Source: Bimuria novae-zelandiae CBS 107.79 (Eukaryota; Ascomycota; Dothideomycetes; Pleosporales; Didymosphaeriaceae). Taken from it: a stretch of DNA of 40,385 bases. The stretch lies in the NCBI GenBank assembly GCA_010015655.1, contig ML976729.1:55895-96279 (forward strand), given 5' to 3'. Under the pieces are notes generated by a model. The model made no database searches, had not been told where the DNA came from, and saw only the letters and a program-made list of their open reading frames with translations. The position numbers were made by a program, and so were the translations under genes. Below are positions 9,538-19,029 of the stretch, piece after piece (within the stretch, counting starts at the first letter, position 1; every line of letters starts with the position of its first letter).

Positions 9538-10086
9538 ATGGCCTCCAAAAGGTTGAAGCAAGAATCTTTCCGAAAGCGAAGGCACAACTTCATCCGCCGA
9601 GGTCATGAAATTAGTGAACGTTACAGTGTAGGCGTGTACATATGCATCCTCAAAGAGAATGGCCAATACTACGTGTATAACTCGCATCCCACCAAGGCTA
9701 ACTGGCCGCCGACCTCGTCGCACTTGGTGGGTCTTAAGACCAGCCCGAATTCTGTTATGCGTACGCTAATTCCTCAGTCATCTGCATACCCCGTGCCACA
9801 AATCAAAACACCTCAAGACTATATAGCCGTAGAGGACGGAGGCAAAAGGTCGCTGCCGTACAAACGTGTCTCATCTTTACCTAGACACTTGCCCAAGCCT
9901 CCAGTTCCCGGATATGGGCAGGAAGAGATCTTTTTGGGAAGGCAGCTAGAGGGAATGCAGAGGCAGAATGGCAGGTTAGAGGCAAAAACCTCGCTTGCCC
10001 CACATTCCACAAGCCCGTATGATGGAAGTGATCTGCAAAGCCTGAAATCTGCCGGTCTGCTAGAAAGTAAGGCTTACCAAAAGTAA
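9538..10086 (+). CDS. small MADS-box-like protein
   Basis: 182 residues from ATG at 9538. Residues 3-48 look like a MADS/SRF DNA-binding fold: a basic stretch MASKRLKQESFRKRRHNFI, an RRGHEISERYSVGVYI helix-to-strand section and a second strand ILKENGQYYVYNS. The classic equivalent is basic helix, KKAxEL, then xVAxIIF and a GKLYEFAS-like strand. A YNSHPTKANWPP tail follows. The C-terminal two thirds are Pro/Ser-rich and low in structure (KPPVPGYGQEE). If the match holds, it is a nuclear DNA-binding regulator. It is divergently paired with the ferric reductase gene, so control of that gene is conceivable but not shown. The match is by pattern only; key MADS residues are partly replaced. Confidence 0.6.
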   Translation: MASKRLKQESFRKRRHNFIRRGHEISERYSVGVYICILKENGQYYVYNSHPTKANWPPTSSHLVGLKTSPNSVMRTLIPQSSAYPVPQIKTPQDYIAVEDGGKRSLPYKRVSSLPRHLPKPPVPGYGQEEIFLGRQLEGMQRQNGRLEAKTSLAPHSTSPYDGSDLQSLKSAGLLESKAYQK

Positions 10087-10126
10087 TGGCATAGCTTTAC
10101 CGTGGCTGTATAGTCGCGTTCTAGCA

Positions 10127-10135
10127 TATATAAAG
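10127..10135 (+). promoter_or_regulatory. TATA box of the 10187 gene
   Basis: TATATAAAG lies 52 bases before the ATG at 10187 and 41 bases after the stop of the MADS-like gene, so the gene seems to have its own promoter in a roughly 100-bp gap. Confidence 0.5.
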
Positions 10136-10186
10136 GGGGTCACAGACAGATATAGTGTTAGTTAGAATGAAACTGAACATCTCACC

Positions 10187-11710
10187 ATGAGTCCCGTCAG
10201 TCAAAGAGGCAAAGCTCCATCAGCGATCGTCAAGGGGCCGAAGACTCGCAGCCAGAAGAAAGCAGTGAACTCTGGCCCTATGCAAGAATACCAAACTCTT
10301 CAAAAGAGACGAAAAGAAATAGTCAGTGAAGAGACTTTGTTAAAGGCAGCAATAGACGCAGGTCAAGGAGAGCCTGAAGATGAAGATCAACTTAAGATTC
10401 TACAGCAGCAACTGGAAGAGGTGGACATGAAGATTGCCTATCTTGCAGCACTGGCAGATAGTGGTCTTGTAATACGAGACAACGGAAAAGATGCCTCGGT
10501 GCCGACGAGAAATGAAAATGCCACAGAAAATATCTCAGCGCCGACGGAAAATGAGAATGCTACAGAAAATATCTTGACATCGACCGTCAGTGGACAAGAT
10601 GTCGAGATGGAAATTGATAATATTAAGCCGGAAGGGTCGGTGAACGCTGAAATCGATAAGCCTACAAAGAGTCTTGTAGATGATCTCAATATGACGTGGG
10701 ATGTCGATGTGGAAATCCAGCAAAATGAGTCTTCGCTTCGGGATCTCGATAGACAGGTCTTCGGCCACCTTTCCAGGAACTCCACCACAAGATATTGCAT
10801 CCGTTTTGGATCGGCCGCTGCTTACAGTGCCAAGTTCGAGTCAACACTTCCACCCAACTCCACCTACAACGGAAGTAGGGATGTTACGCAACGCAGCAAC
10901 CGCATCGTAGAGAAGATTGTGCAGATTCATAGAGACAGGAAAGAACAACTTCCAATGGAGATACTTAGTAAAGTTCAGATATTGTGTATCTACTGGGATT
11001 CCAAAACCGGTCTCGGACACGAGGCAGAGGTTGAGGTATTGGACCCAGACTTTCAAGGCAGACGGCCAAATACACGGTGTTTTGTCTATCTCGACCCCAC
11101 TCTCTATGCACATTACAACTTAGAGAACAAGAGTGGTTACAGCCACGAGACTCGATCAACGATGAAACTTTGCGTAGAAGGGAACGATGACTGGCAAAAG
11201 TCTATCACGTTCTACAATACTGCGGTCAGGCTTGAGAATAATTTCGAGAAGTACTGTATGAAAGGGAAGCCTGGAAGGCCTGAACCACTCTGTGAGTTGC
11301 TGGATGAGAGAGTAAGGGGATCTCGACGCTCGGTATCACGATATACCAGTGTCGAACCGTTAAGTCCTCGTCAGCAAACTCCTCGCCAGCAAACTCCTCG
11401 CCGACAATCGCCCCGTCAACAGACTCTCCGTCAACAGACTCTCCGTCAACAGACTCTCCGTCAACAAACTCCCGACCGGAAAACTCCTATGCCAGGTCAG
11501 CTTCAAACACCCCCACCCGAATCTCACCCGAAGAGTAGCCCTAGAACTTCTAGTTTAATGACACCGAGAGAGAAATTTCATCGAGAATTTCTCGAACTGT
11601 TTGGATTGGGAGATGATGTGACATTTGAGAATCTGTCAGAAAAGCAACAGATTTTATACCCTGCTCAATTCACGAAATGGAAAGCAGTTAACCTGACAAA
11701 TGCAGATTAA
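10187..11710 (+). CDS. hypothetical 507-residue protein with repeat-rich tail
   Basis: Single-exon frame from ATG at 10187. The N-terminus is basic and nuclear-signal-like (KGPKTRSQKKA). Residues 30-95 form a helical, acidic coiled-coil-like region (LKILQQQLEEVDMKIAYL). Residues 105-135 carry a short duplicated NENATENI unit. Residues 190-370 form a compact, aromatic-rich domain (TTRYCIRFGSAAAYSAKF, VQILCIYWDSKTGLGHEAEV, RCFVYLDPTLYAHY) that I do not recognise. Residues 390-435 are seven five-residue units (PRQQT/LRQQT). The end has a small helical motif (FHREFLELFGLGDDVTFENL). It has no membrane segment or secretion signal. No RIP-type stops. Confidence 0.7.
   Translation: MSPVSQRGKAPSAIVKGPKTRSQKKAVNSGPMQEYQTLQKRRKEIVSEETLLKAAIDAGQGEPEDEDQLKILQQQLEEVDMKIAYLAALADSGLVIRDNGKDASVPTRNENATENISAPTENENATENILTSTVSGQDVEMEIDNIKPEGSVNAEIDKPTKSLVDDLNMTWDVDVEIQQNESSLRDLDRQVFGHLSRNSTTRYCIRFGSAAAYSAKFESTLPPNSTYNGSRDVTQRSNRIVEKIVQIHRDRKEQLPMEILSKVQILCIYWDSKTGLGHEAEVEVLDPDFQGRRPNTRCFVYLDPTLYAHYNLENKSGYSHETRSTMKLCVEGNDDWQKSITFYNTAVRLENNFEKYCMKGKPGRPEPLCELLDERVRGSRRSVSRYTSVEPLSPRQQTPRQQTPRRQSPRQQTLRQQTLRQQTLRQQTPDRKTPMPGQLQTPPPESHPKSSPRTSSLMTPREKFHREFLELFGLGDDVTFENLSEKQQILYPAQFTKWKAVNLTNAD
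11366..11470 (+). repeat. 15-bp minisatellite, seven units
   Basis: Seven tandem 15-bp units (CCTCGTCAGCAAACT to CTCCGTCAACAGACT) encode PRQQT/LRQQT. The last four are nearly identical, showing recent expansion in frame. Confidence 0.9.
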
Positions 11711-12177
11711 ATTACGAAGGACTACAGCTAAGGGAAAGGATGCAGAGGGAGGAAGAGATGGAAGATGTTAGATGCCGTGTTGGGTCTATCCCTATGTTGC
11801 GAGCCACCGTCTGTAGCGAGTCAAATTTTAGGTAGTTTTGTTTTAGAGTAATCTTAACTTCATGTATAAGTTACCTCTGCATATACTTAAATTTATATAA
11901 GTGCTACAGTCTGGCTTCTCTAGCACTCCTAGAATGTCTCCTGCCTTAAATTATGTTGGTGTTGCCACTATATCGCTGGTTTGCTAAGAGGCTTGCAGTC
12001 AGACAGCTCGCCTTTCAAGGTTCAAACTTGGGAAGAATCCACCTATTCGTGGCGCGAAGGATGTCCACACACTGTCTCAAATCACGATCCAGAGAATGTA
12101 ACACTATGAGAAGAGTAATGTGAAGCGCTGGTGTATTTCACAACAAGTCTTAATACAAAGTGCTACCCAATGCAACC
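11711..12177. other. intergenic, nothing recognised
   Basis: Space between the convergent 10187-11710 gene and the nuclease-like gene. It holds an AT-rich 3' flank (11820-11900) and mixed sequence. No gene, RNA or repeat is supported. Confidence 0.5.
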
Positions 12178-13392
12178 TCATCCACCGCCCGCTTCAGCCT
12201 CGCGAACTCCCAAAAAGCCATTCCACCACTTGCGGAAGTCTCCATCGACCCAGTCCCTTAGCACCTTTAAGCTCTTGACCAGCCGATATGTTTGCACTAT
12301 ATTCGCCGTGTTTCCCAAGGGAACCGAATGGAAGATCTGAATATTCGACATCGGTTTGCGAATGTCCGAATTCGATAGGTGGGGAGCGTTTGAGGGCGTG
12401 ACCCGGGCGAAGAAGAGCGACCACGCTTCGGATTGGATGTCGATGAGTGGAAATACAGTCTGTGAGAGGATATCAGAGGGATCCGGGACCATCACGACGG
12501 TGGGAGACGGGGTCGGTCCCTGCGTCTGTGGCTGCTCCGCTCGCGACATCCTGCCACTTCTTCCGCGGCTTTTCCGTCGACCTCGTGTGACCATCTCCGA
12601 TTCCAATCGGCCAGGCCGTGCCTCTGCTGCCGGCTTCTTCACCCCAAGCAGAGCAAGCTGCCCTACGAGTGCCTCGATCCGTGCCATCTGCGCCGCCACC
12701 CACACGCCCAGTTGTACCTTCGCCTCCTCCACGGTCCGACTCTCGGTCTTGGTCTCGATCGATACAGCGATAGGTCGAGCGCGTAGACCCTCGTAGCCAA
12801 CGTGGTTGATGGAATCGGTCGACATGTCGATGAGGGATGATATAATGTCGCATGCGGGACCGGAGGGCTCGAGGTAAATGGCATAATCGACGATCTTGCC
12901 AGTTGTGAGGTTGTTCGAATGTGTGGGGCGATATTCCGGTGTGATTTTGGCTGCAGTTCTGGATGGTATCACTCTAGTTAGCGAAGCTCATTGAGTGTCC
13001 CAAGTCGTGGACGGACCGAAGAGTACTTACACGCTTCGGAACCCAACACTCGTCTCATCGTTTCCCAACGCCAGCTCTAGCACCTTGGTGTGCACGCGAT
13101 TGTTCCACTCGGTCTCATGGTCCCGGTTCACCGAACACCGGTGCGACAGCGAAATGATGTCCTGTATGGTCCGCAGCTCCCACAGCAGTTCGTCCACTGG
13201 CCTTTCATCCGATGTATCGAACTGGTGCTGCTTCACCTTGCCCATGTCCGCCTCCGCCAGCCGTTGTTTGAGTTTCGCAGGCACCACAGGCCCGTCGCCC
13301 ACATCCTCCAGCTTCTCCAAGAGCGCAAGCCCGTTTCCACCGAGTTGTTCTCGTTTCGAAGCGATCGTGTTCGCCAAGTGTGTGTATGTCAC
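12178..13392 (-). CDS. PD-(D/E)XK nuclease-like domain protein, 5'-truncated
   Basis: Two exons, 13392-13031 and 12973-12178, join in frame across a 57-nt intron (12974-13030; GTAAGT donor, CTAG acceptor). The encoded blocks follow the fungal PD-(D/E)XK nuclease-like family in order: a helical N-part ending EWNNRVHTKVLELALG, then GFRSV, KITPEYRP, GKIVDYAIYLEP (candidate catalytic Asp), RPIAVSIETKT (Glu-x-Lys) and EAKVQLGVWVAAQM. Later come PLIDIQSEAWSLFFARV, SVPLGNTANIVQTYRLV and WWNGFL. Reaction and substrate are unknown for this family. No in-frame ATG opens the first exon: the frame runs back to a TAA close to 13396, where a transposon terminal-repeat remnant begins, so the 5' end is probably lost. 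Both exons lack RIP stops. Confidence 0.8.
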
Positions 13393-13395
13393 CCC

Positions 13396-13499
13396 ATTTT
13401 AGAGCTATTATGGTGTTCGGCGATCGTCACACGAATCCGCGCATCACGCGCACGGACACGGTGTGTTGGGGTGCGCATTGACTGCCAAGATACGGTAAA
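13396..13499. mobile_element. terminal-repeat remnant of the Fot-type family
   Basis: TGGTGTTCGGCGATCGT followed by CGCGCACGGACACGG-like sequence matches, on the opposite strand, the outer termini of the elements at 36698 and 38958. The later CTGCCAAGATACGGTA at about 13484-13499 matches CTGCCAAGACACGGTA at the element end near 24001. There is no transposase here. The remnant sits exactly at the broken 5' end of the nuclease-like gene. Confidence 0.6.
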
Positions 13500-13664
13500 T
13501 CGCACGGGCTCCTTTGCACCATAACTCATCCCTTCCTCACAATAATATTTGGATAAAATAGTAGTCTTCGCATCTTGCCTCCGCTCGTACCACAGCCACT
13601 TCCCTAGCCCGTCTGTTGTTCTGTCTTAAACCAAAAACACGTTCTTTGCCTCAACTTCCAAATT

Positions 13665-14483
13665 ATGGTACCATCTACGCCGCCACAGCGCGAGCTGCTC
13701 ATGGTGGGCATGAGCGCCAAAACCTACCGTATCGGAAAGACCGTCAGGAAGGAATGTCATGTGCTCGTTGACGACATGGGCATCACAAAGCAGAACAAGG
13801 AGGCATGCAAAAATGAGGCCGACGTCTATCTTATCCTGGGCAGCCACCCACTAATCGCCAAATGCTTGTCAATTGGTCCCGAAAAGGAATATATTGAGCT
13901 TGAGTACTATCCTAACGGCAACCTTAAGGAATACGTCCAGACGAATTGCACAAGAATCACAGAAACGGATCTGAAGCGTTAGGCCTATCAAATGATTGAA
14001 AGTGTCGCATATATCCATTCCAAGGGAGTCAGGCATTCTGACTTCAGGCTCGACCAGTGGCTGGTAGACGCAAACCTTAACGCCCGGCTTAGTGACTTCA
14101 ACGCATCGGGATTTGACGACCAGCCAGACCTCGGATTAAAAGGGAAACCGGCACAGGGACTTGAAATCCTAAGCCATTACCTCCCTCGAGATCCTGAGGC
14201 GGATAACACGGTGGAGTCGGACTTATTCGCAATGGGTTCCACACTCTACGAACTCCTAGCTGGTCAAACCCCCTACGAAGGCCTGAGCGGCGAATTAATC
14301 GAGTCCTCCTTTTGAAGAGGAAAGTTTCCAAGCACAGAAGGACTTCTGCTTGGGGATATTATTATAGGTTGCTGGGAAAAAAAAATTTCTTCTGCTAAAG
14401 ACATCCTTTATTACGGCAAGGATGTCTTTAGATCAAAGGAAACGAAAGAAGCCGACAAGACGGGAGAGAGAAAAGATGTGTAG
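13665..14483 (+). pseudogene. fungal kinase-like gene with two in-frame stops
   Basis: A single frame of 273 codons is open except for TAG at 13980-13982 and TGA at 14313-14315. N-lobe part: a glycine-poor start, then CHVLVDDMG, ACKNEADVY and YIELEYYPNGNLKEYV. C-lobe: AYQMIESVAYIHSKG, then HSDFRLDQWLVD (catalytic loop, HRD changed to HSD), LSDFNASG (DFG changed to DFN), SDLFAMGSTLYELLAGQTPY, KFPSTEGLLLGD and IIIGCWEKK. The first stop falls where a Trp is usual before this helix (LKR-W-A), fitting TGG to TAG. The second fits CGA to TGA. Both are RIP-type transitions. Even before the stops, the missing HRD Arg and DFG Gly suggest a weak or regulatory kinase. Confidence 0.8.
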
Positions 14484-16249
14484 ATAATACGATATATTCT
14501 CTAGCAAGCGCGGTTAAAGTGTAGATGTTAAGCACATAAATCTCAATAAAAGCAAACGCGCCGCTCGTCAAACTCTATCCTTATCTTGTACGCGCCCGTT
14601 ATCCCCTTTTAAGCGAACGACACCAGCAATAGAATTTGCCTTGTGATTAAGCTAAATGGACGTGATGATAGCGGGCATATCCAGTGTTTGACCTCTCGTA
14701 GATAGTGCATATTCGACAAACATGTTAGCGGACAACCAAGTTCAACTAAGTTCTTTGTACCAACCTGCCTAGGCCGAGCTGGAATTTCCGCCTTGATCGC
14801 CGTGATCATGTCCCGGACGCGGACCTTTCCTCCTAGTCGATCCAGAATGAATCATCTGGTACCTGTGGTAGTTTCGAATACCGCTGGCAGGTTTCTCGTC
14901 GCATGGATCTGGAACAACTCTACTCTGAAATGTTCTTTACATGGCCTGAGATGAGGGACTTAGTGAGCTTGGTACCAACTTTGATGTCGTATGGCCCTTA
15001 GTCAAGAGGCGCAGCTTCTAGGCACACCTCACTCGGTGTTCCGGAAGGTATTAGTGGCAACATTCGGTGTTCAGGATCACAGGACGCATTTATGCAGACC
15101 ACCGTTACGGAGAAAGATGGCCCTAATTATGGCGTTCTTCCGACAGAGCTAGCAAATAGTCTACCCAACAAATGTTGTTACCTACGCTAAGGCTCTAAAG
15201 TGAATGAAGAAACCGATCAAGGCCAGGCCCCTACATGATTCTTACCCCGTGGCCTTTTCCGGTGATGTTTGCATTGTGACTTCCCTACAACCAGTGTATC
15301 GGAAACCGACATTACATCTGATTCAGGAGTTGGCTATGATGCGAATGAGCAGACGGTAGAGGATCCTACCGCTCCCCTACCTCCTTCCCCTACAGCCCTC
15401 CTTGAACCCGCCCTGACCGTCATCGGCCACGAGCATAAAGTCTACTACGCCTGCATCTCGTCTGCTGTTGAAGATGGAGACATCGCGATCCTGGGCCCAG
15501 ATGAAAAATTTATAAACTTGTCTACGCGGTCTGTTTAGGGCATTTTTAAGCTAATTAAATTCTATGCTGGCATATTAGACTATGGGTATGGGGCCGACAG
15601 AGAGAGTGAGCATGAAGGTGAAGAAGACCTTTGGGGAGAGTATATAGGGAGGATTTCTAAGGCAGTTGGCGCAATGGTGTGACCACAGGATAGACTCGGT
15701 AGATGGTCTGATGATGGTCAAGGAATTGGTTGCCAGAGATCAGAATACCCATTAAACGTCACACTCAATACCTTGCTAAGCTAGAGAACTATGGTTTTTA
15801 TTACTTAACGAAGAATGGTTTGCTCACTCTTCAGCTTCTTAATTCGGTCCTGGAAAAAGTCCCTTTGCCGCTTGCAGGATGCAGGCTCAAAAGTAATCCC
15901 TTATGCACCCGCGTCGGATAGCTTGCTAACGAAGATTGGTGAAAACATATCTTCTGTGGACCAAAGTCGGCTTCACCGGTATATTAATGATGGACACTGT
16001 GCACATCTAATGCATGCCTCATAAAGTGTTCCATCCCATTCAGCTTCTTAGAACAGTAAGGGTGACGGCATTCAAACTTACCCTAATACTAAGAGTCCTT
16101 AAAATGTACCACAACGTGCTTCTTAAGGACGTCTTTTCGCGGTATATGACGCATGCGCCGTTCATACTGGAGCTCCTTATAACCTATACAGAGAAGACAT
16201 ACAAGGTGTGGAAGGATTATTAGGTATAGATAATAAGACTAAGTATTGG
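14484..16249. other. no recognisable gene
   Basis: Moderately GC sequence to about 15540 and increasingly AT-rich after. Short frames at 14850-15000, 15269-15538 (Pro/Ser/Asp-rich start, then LEPALTVIGHEHKVYYACI), 15815-16024 and 16014-16223 show no domain I recognise. The stretch may hold gene debris. No RNA, terminal repeat or array was seen. Confidence 0.5.
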
Positions 16250-18661
16250 CGACTCCTTCGCTTCTAAATGCGGCGGGCTCAACCCTCTCGAATTTAATAT
16301 TTAGCCCTATAGGCGTAGTTGTGGGCCCACCTGCTCTTAAGGATGACACTAAATCTTCTTTAGAATCTACCTTTTATTTGCAAGCCTTTGGGCGACGGGT
16401 TTCCTGGCGGCGGTATAGTTAAGCTAGAGTATAAATATATTGGACGCGAGCTTTGTTATTTTTAAAAGGCTTAGAGAGCATGTTAGCTACAATAGCACGC
16501 TCTTGTAGTTTAAATTCTAAGGTTAGTAGAGTGAGGATCTTGGTTGCAGGCTTCCCACTAAGCTACTTCCTAATCTTAATAGTATTAATCAAGTCGTGGA
16601 ACCTTTGGATCGCCTCTCTTAGGCGCTTCTTACGTAACTTCTCCGTAGTGCTACTAATCTTACGCCTAGTCAACTCGTAGTCTACGTAAAGTGAAGTTCC
16701 TTAAGCCTGCATAAGTGGCTAGAAGCCTTATCTATGTAGCTCGCGCTTGTAATTATCCCTTTCCTCGCGGAGTGCCACAAGCAGCGGGTGGTTACGCACC
16801 TTCTCTTATTGCTTGTCGTCTAGTTTAACTAGCGCACGCCGATCTCGTAATAAGCCTATCTTGGCAACAGACCAAACCAGGTCCTCTTAAGAAGGTATAC
16901 CAAAATAGATCGATTAGAAGTCGCGTGCGATGTGCGTTGGCGTATAATATTTTTTGTAGGTTTCGCTACTATAACCCATGGTCTGGTTTTGGTTGGTAGT
17001 AAGAAGAGCCTCTGGCAACGTCTATTAGCTTTAGCACAAAGAACTAAGTTATTTGCAAGGGTTGCCTACTATTAATATTATCCCTAGAAGCTCGTCGTAG
17101 CTGGTAAAGCTCAACGTTTTCTTTAAATCCTGTAACTCGCCCTAGTCAAACGAAAATTTCCCGATATTTCCAGTAAGGGAACGCCGATGGTAGAAGGGCA
17201 CGGCCACCCTCTACCGTGCTTTGAACGTTGTAAAAGAAAGGCTTGTCCAGCTTGTCCTTCTTCTATCTAATGTGGAGAACCTCGCGTTCTGCTAGTATCT
17301 TAAGATCGAAGATTTGCTAAATAGTAGAAAAATTATCGTAGAATGCATCCTGCCTAAAGCTAATAGCTAGCAAATGCGACACTATACAGTACGCAGGCAA
17401 CCCCTCGAGGTGAAATATAAACTTCTTTCTAAAGGGTAAATAACAAGTTAACGAGGCATAATAATCTTTATAGTATAACGTACGGTGTTCTGTCTCTCTC
17501 CTTGTTCTTGACGTGCACTAGGTTTACGTTCGCCACAAGAACGCTTCGTCTAGGATCCGTAAGACTAAAGACCTTTATAAGTAACACATCCCTAAAGCAG
17601 AGCGCTTTGTTACTTCCTTTATTACTTATACTCTCGACAAGCGCTCCTAGTCGTGTAGCGGTAGCTACACTTAAGAGGAGGAGGGCCGAAATCTGCACGC
17701 GAATGAAGCCGTGCAATGGCCTTTTGTCGTCTACCTAAAGAGCATGCAGGATGGCAAAGAGATCCTGGACATACATGGCTAGCTTGTCTTTCTTCGACCT
17801 ATCCAGTTGGAGCTCTGGTATCCACTGCGTTAGGTTAGGGATAGATCACTAATTAGGAGATTATAGGGCCTGACGAACACTGCGGATATCTTTAAGGACC
17901 TTATTAGGTATTACATAGCCTACAACGTAATAGTAATACATACTAATCTATTTTTAATAAGCTTCGATTGCACTTTCCTTCTTGATTCGAGAATGCTCTA
18001 TTCGCCATTCTAGATACGTCTTAAATACGGCTAGGTCGCATTTGCGTAGCTAGTCCTTTAAAGACAGCCCCGTCACTTCCTGGACCATAAGGCAGTATCT
18101 AAGCATTGTTAGTCTAAGTTATGCAAACGACCTCTGTGATGCTTGCCTTTTCCAGAATTCGCTTTCCGTCTGCCATAGTTCCGTCGTTCTATTAGAGTGT
18201 CTCGGTTTCGCTGGACCTTGCTTCCAATAGTAGGCTATTCTCTCCAGTATCGCAGCCGCTTTAGAAGCTAGTGGATCCCGCTCTCTATCCCGTTCTACAT
18301 CTAAGCCGATGCCGCTGTCTCTGTCGGTTCCTGCGTCCGCTGGTGATCCGGCATCCGTGTCTAAGGTCAAGTGTGTAACTGGTTCGAGATCTTCCTCGCA
18401 GACGAAGCTGGAACCACAGTCTAATAAGGGTGTTGCGGGGGATGACGGGTTTTCATAGATCGGCACGGCGGTTGAGGGAGGAGGATTGTTGCGGCATCGT
18501 CTCTTCGCTCTACTCGTAGCGATAGTAGAGACCGCTGCAGGCACGGCGCGGGAGGTGCCAAGTCTGCGGCTGCGTCGAGCCATCGTCGCCGCGTCGCGAG
18601 CAGGCCGGCGAGGTCGAGGAAGGCGGCTAGATGTGTGAGGTATGCGTTGCAATGGTTGCAA
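16250..18661 (-). pseudogene. DUF3435 tyrosine recombinase (Starship captain-like) relic
   Basis: First exon-like frame 18661-18119 (180 codons; Met at 18583 is an alternative start) is Arg/Ser/Pro-rich, ends in WQTESEFWKRQ and has no RIP stops. After a TAA the same strand continues with the DUF3435 order: LRKCDLAVFKTYLEWRIEHS and IKKESAIEAYWK-like (about 17960-18060), LAMYVQDLFAILHAL, HGFIRVQISALLLLSVATAT with RLGALVES (Arg near 17652), then MGYSSETYKKYY (16945-16980), DDKQ..VRNHPLLVAL and AIQRFHDLINTIKI. The Arg in TATRLGA and the Tyr in KYY fit catalytic positions of tyrosine recombinases; the usual His of MGH is changed to Tyr. Stops and frame breaks make it dead. Captains are the first gene of Starships, transcribed inward; here that means leftward, toward the accessory island. 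Confidence 0.75.
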
Positions 18662-19029
18662 TGGTTGGATCTGTAGAGGAGAAGGCCTAGAAGGAGGTTT
18701 ATTTATAAGATTATTCTGACCGACGCCTACGGAGCAGAAAGTGGAGGGTCATCGTGTCTAACGTCAGTCCAGCGGCGTTGTTCGCAGCGGCGCTTGCCCT
18801 CAAGCACGGTGACGAGGGGAAGTGAGCCTGGCAAGGCGTGGGTAACCGACGCGCTGCGCGCCAACGATCCCTGTCCAGGCACCGTTCGGGCGACCAGGGT
18901 CATTGTTAAAGCAGCGAGCCTTTGGGGGCCAAGCGAGGTGGAAACGCCGCCAAAAGCGGCGGCAAAACACCTCCGAAAATGGACGCTTTTCCACGACCAC
19001 TTGAATATTATTAGGTATATTAAAATTTA
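18662..19029. other. GC-rich unmutated segment upstream of the DUF3435 relic
   Basis: About 370 bp of normal composition before AT-rich transposon sequence. Contains a small tandem (TTGCAATGG twice at about 18651-18667, overlapping the gene start) and a hairpin with 6-bp stem CGCCGC/GCGGCG at 18945-18961. No gene is supported. If the DUF3435 gene was a captain, the element edge would be expected in or near here; no terminal repeat was recognised. Confidence 0.4.

Noticed and set aside
11950..12045. B-box-like GGTTCAAACTT
   Set aside because: No plausible acceptor or anticodon stem can be folded around it by eye.
12178..14483. Spore-killer (Spok)-like locus, since a PD-(D/E)XK and a kinase domain are adjacent
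   Set aside because: The two are separate convergent or divergent genes of other families, with no joint coiled-coil/nuclease/kinase protein.
17502..17738. 78-codon plus-strand frame
   Set aside because: Antisense shadow of the DUF3435 core that contains TATRLGALVES.
18945..18961. GC hairpin as a terminator or element end
   Set aside because: A single 6-bp stem without flanking repeats or context is not enough.
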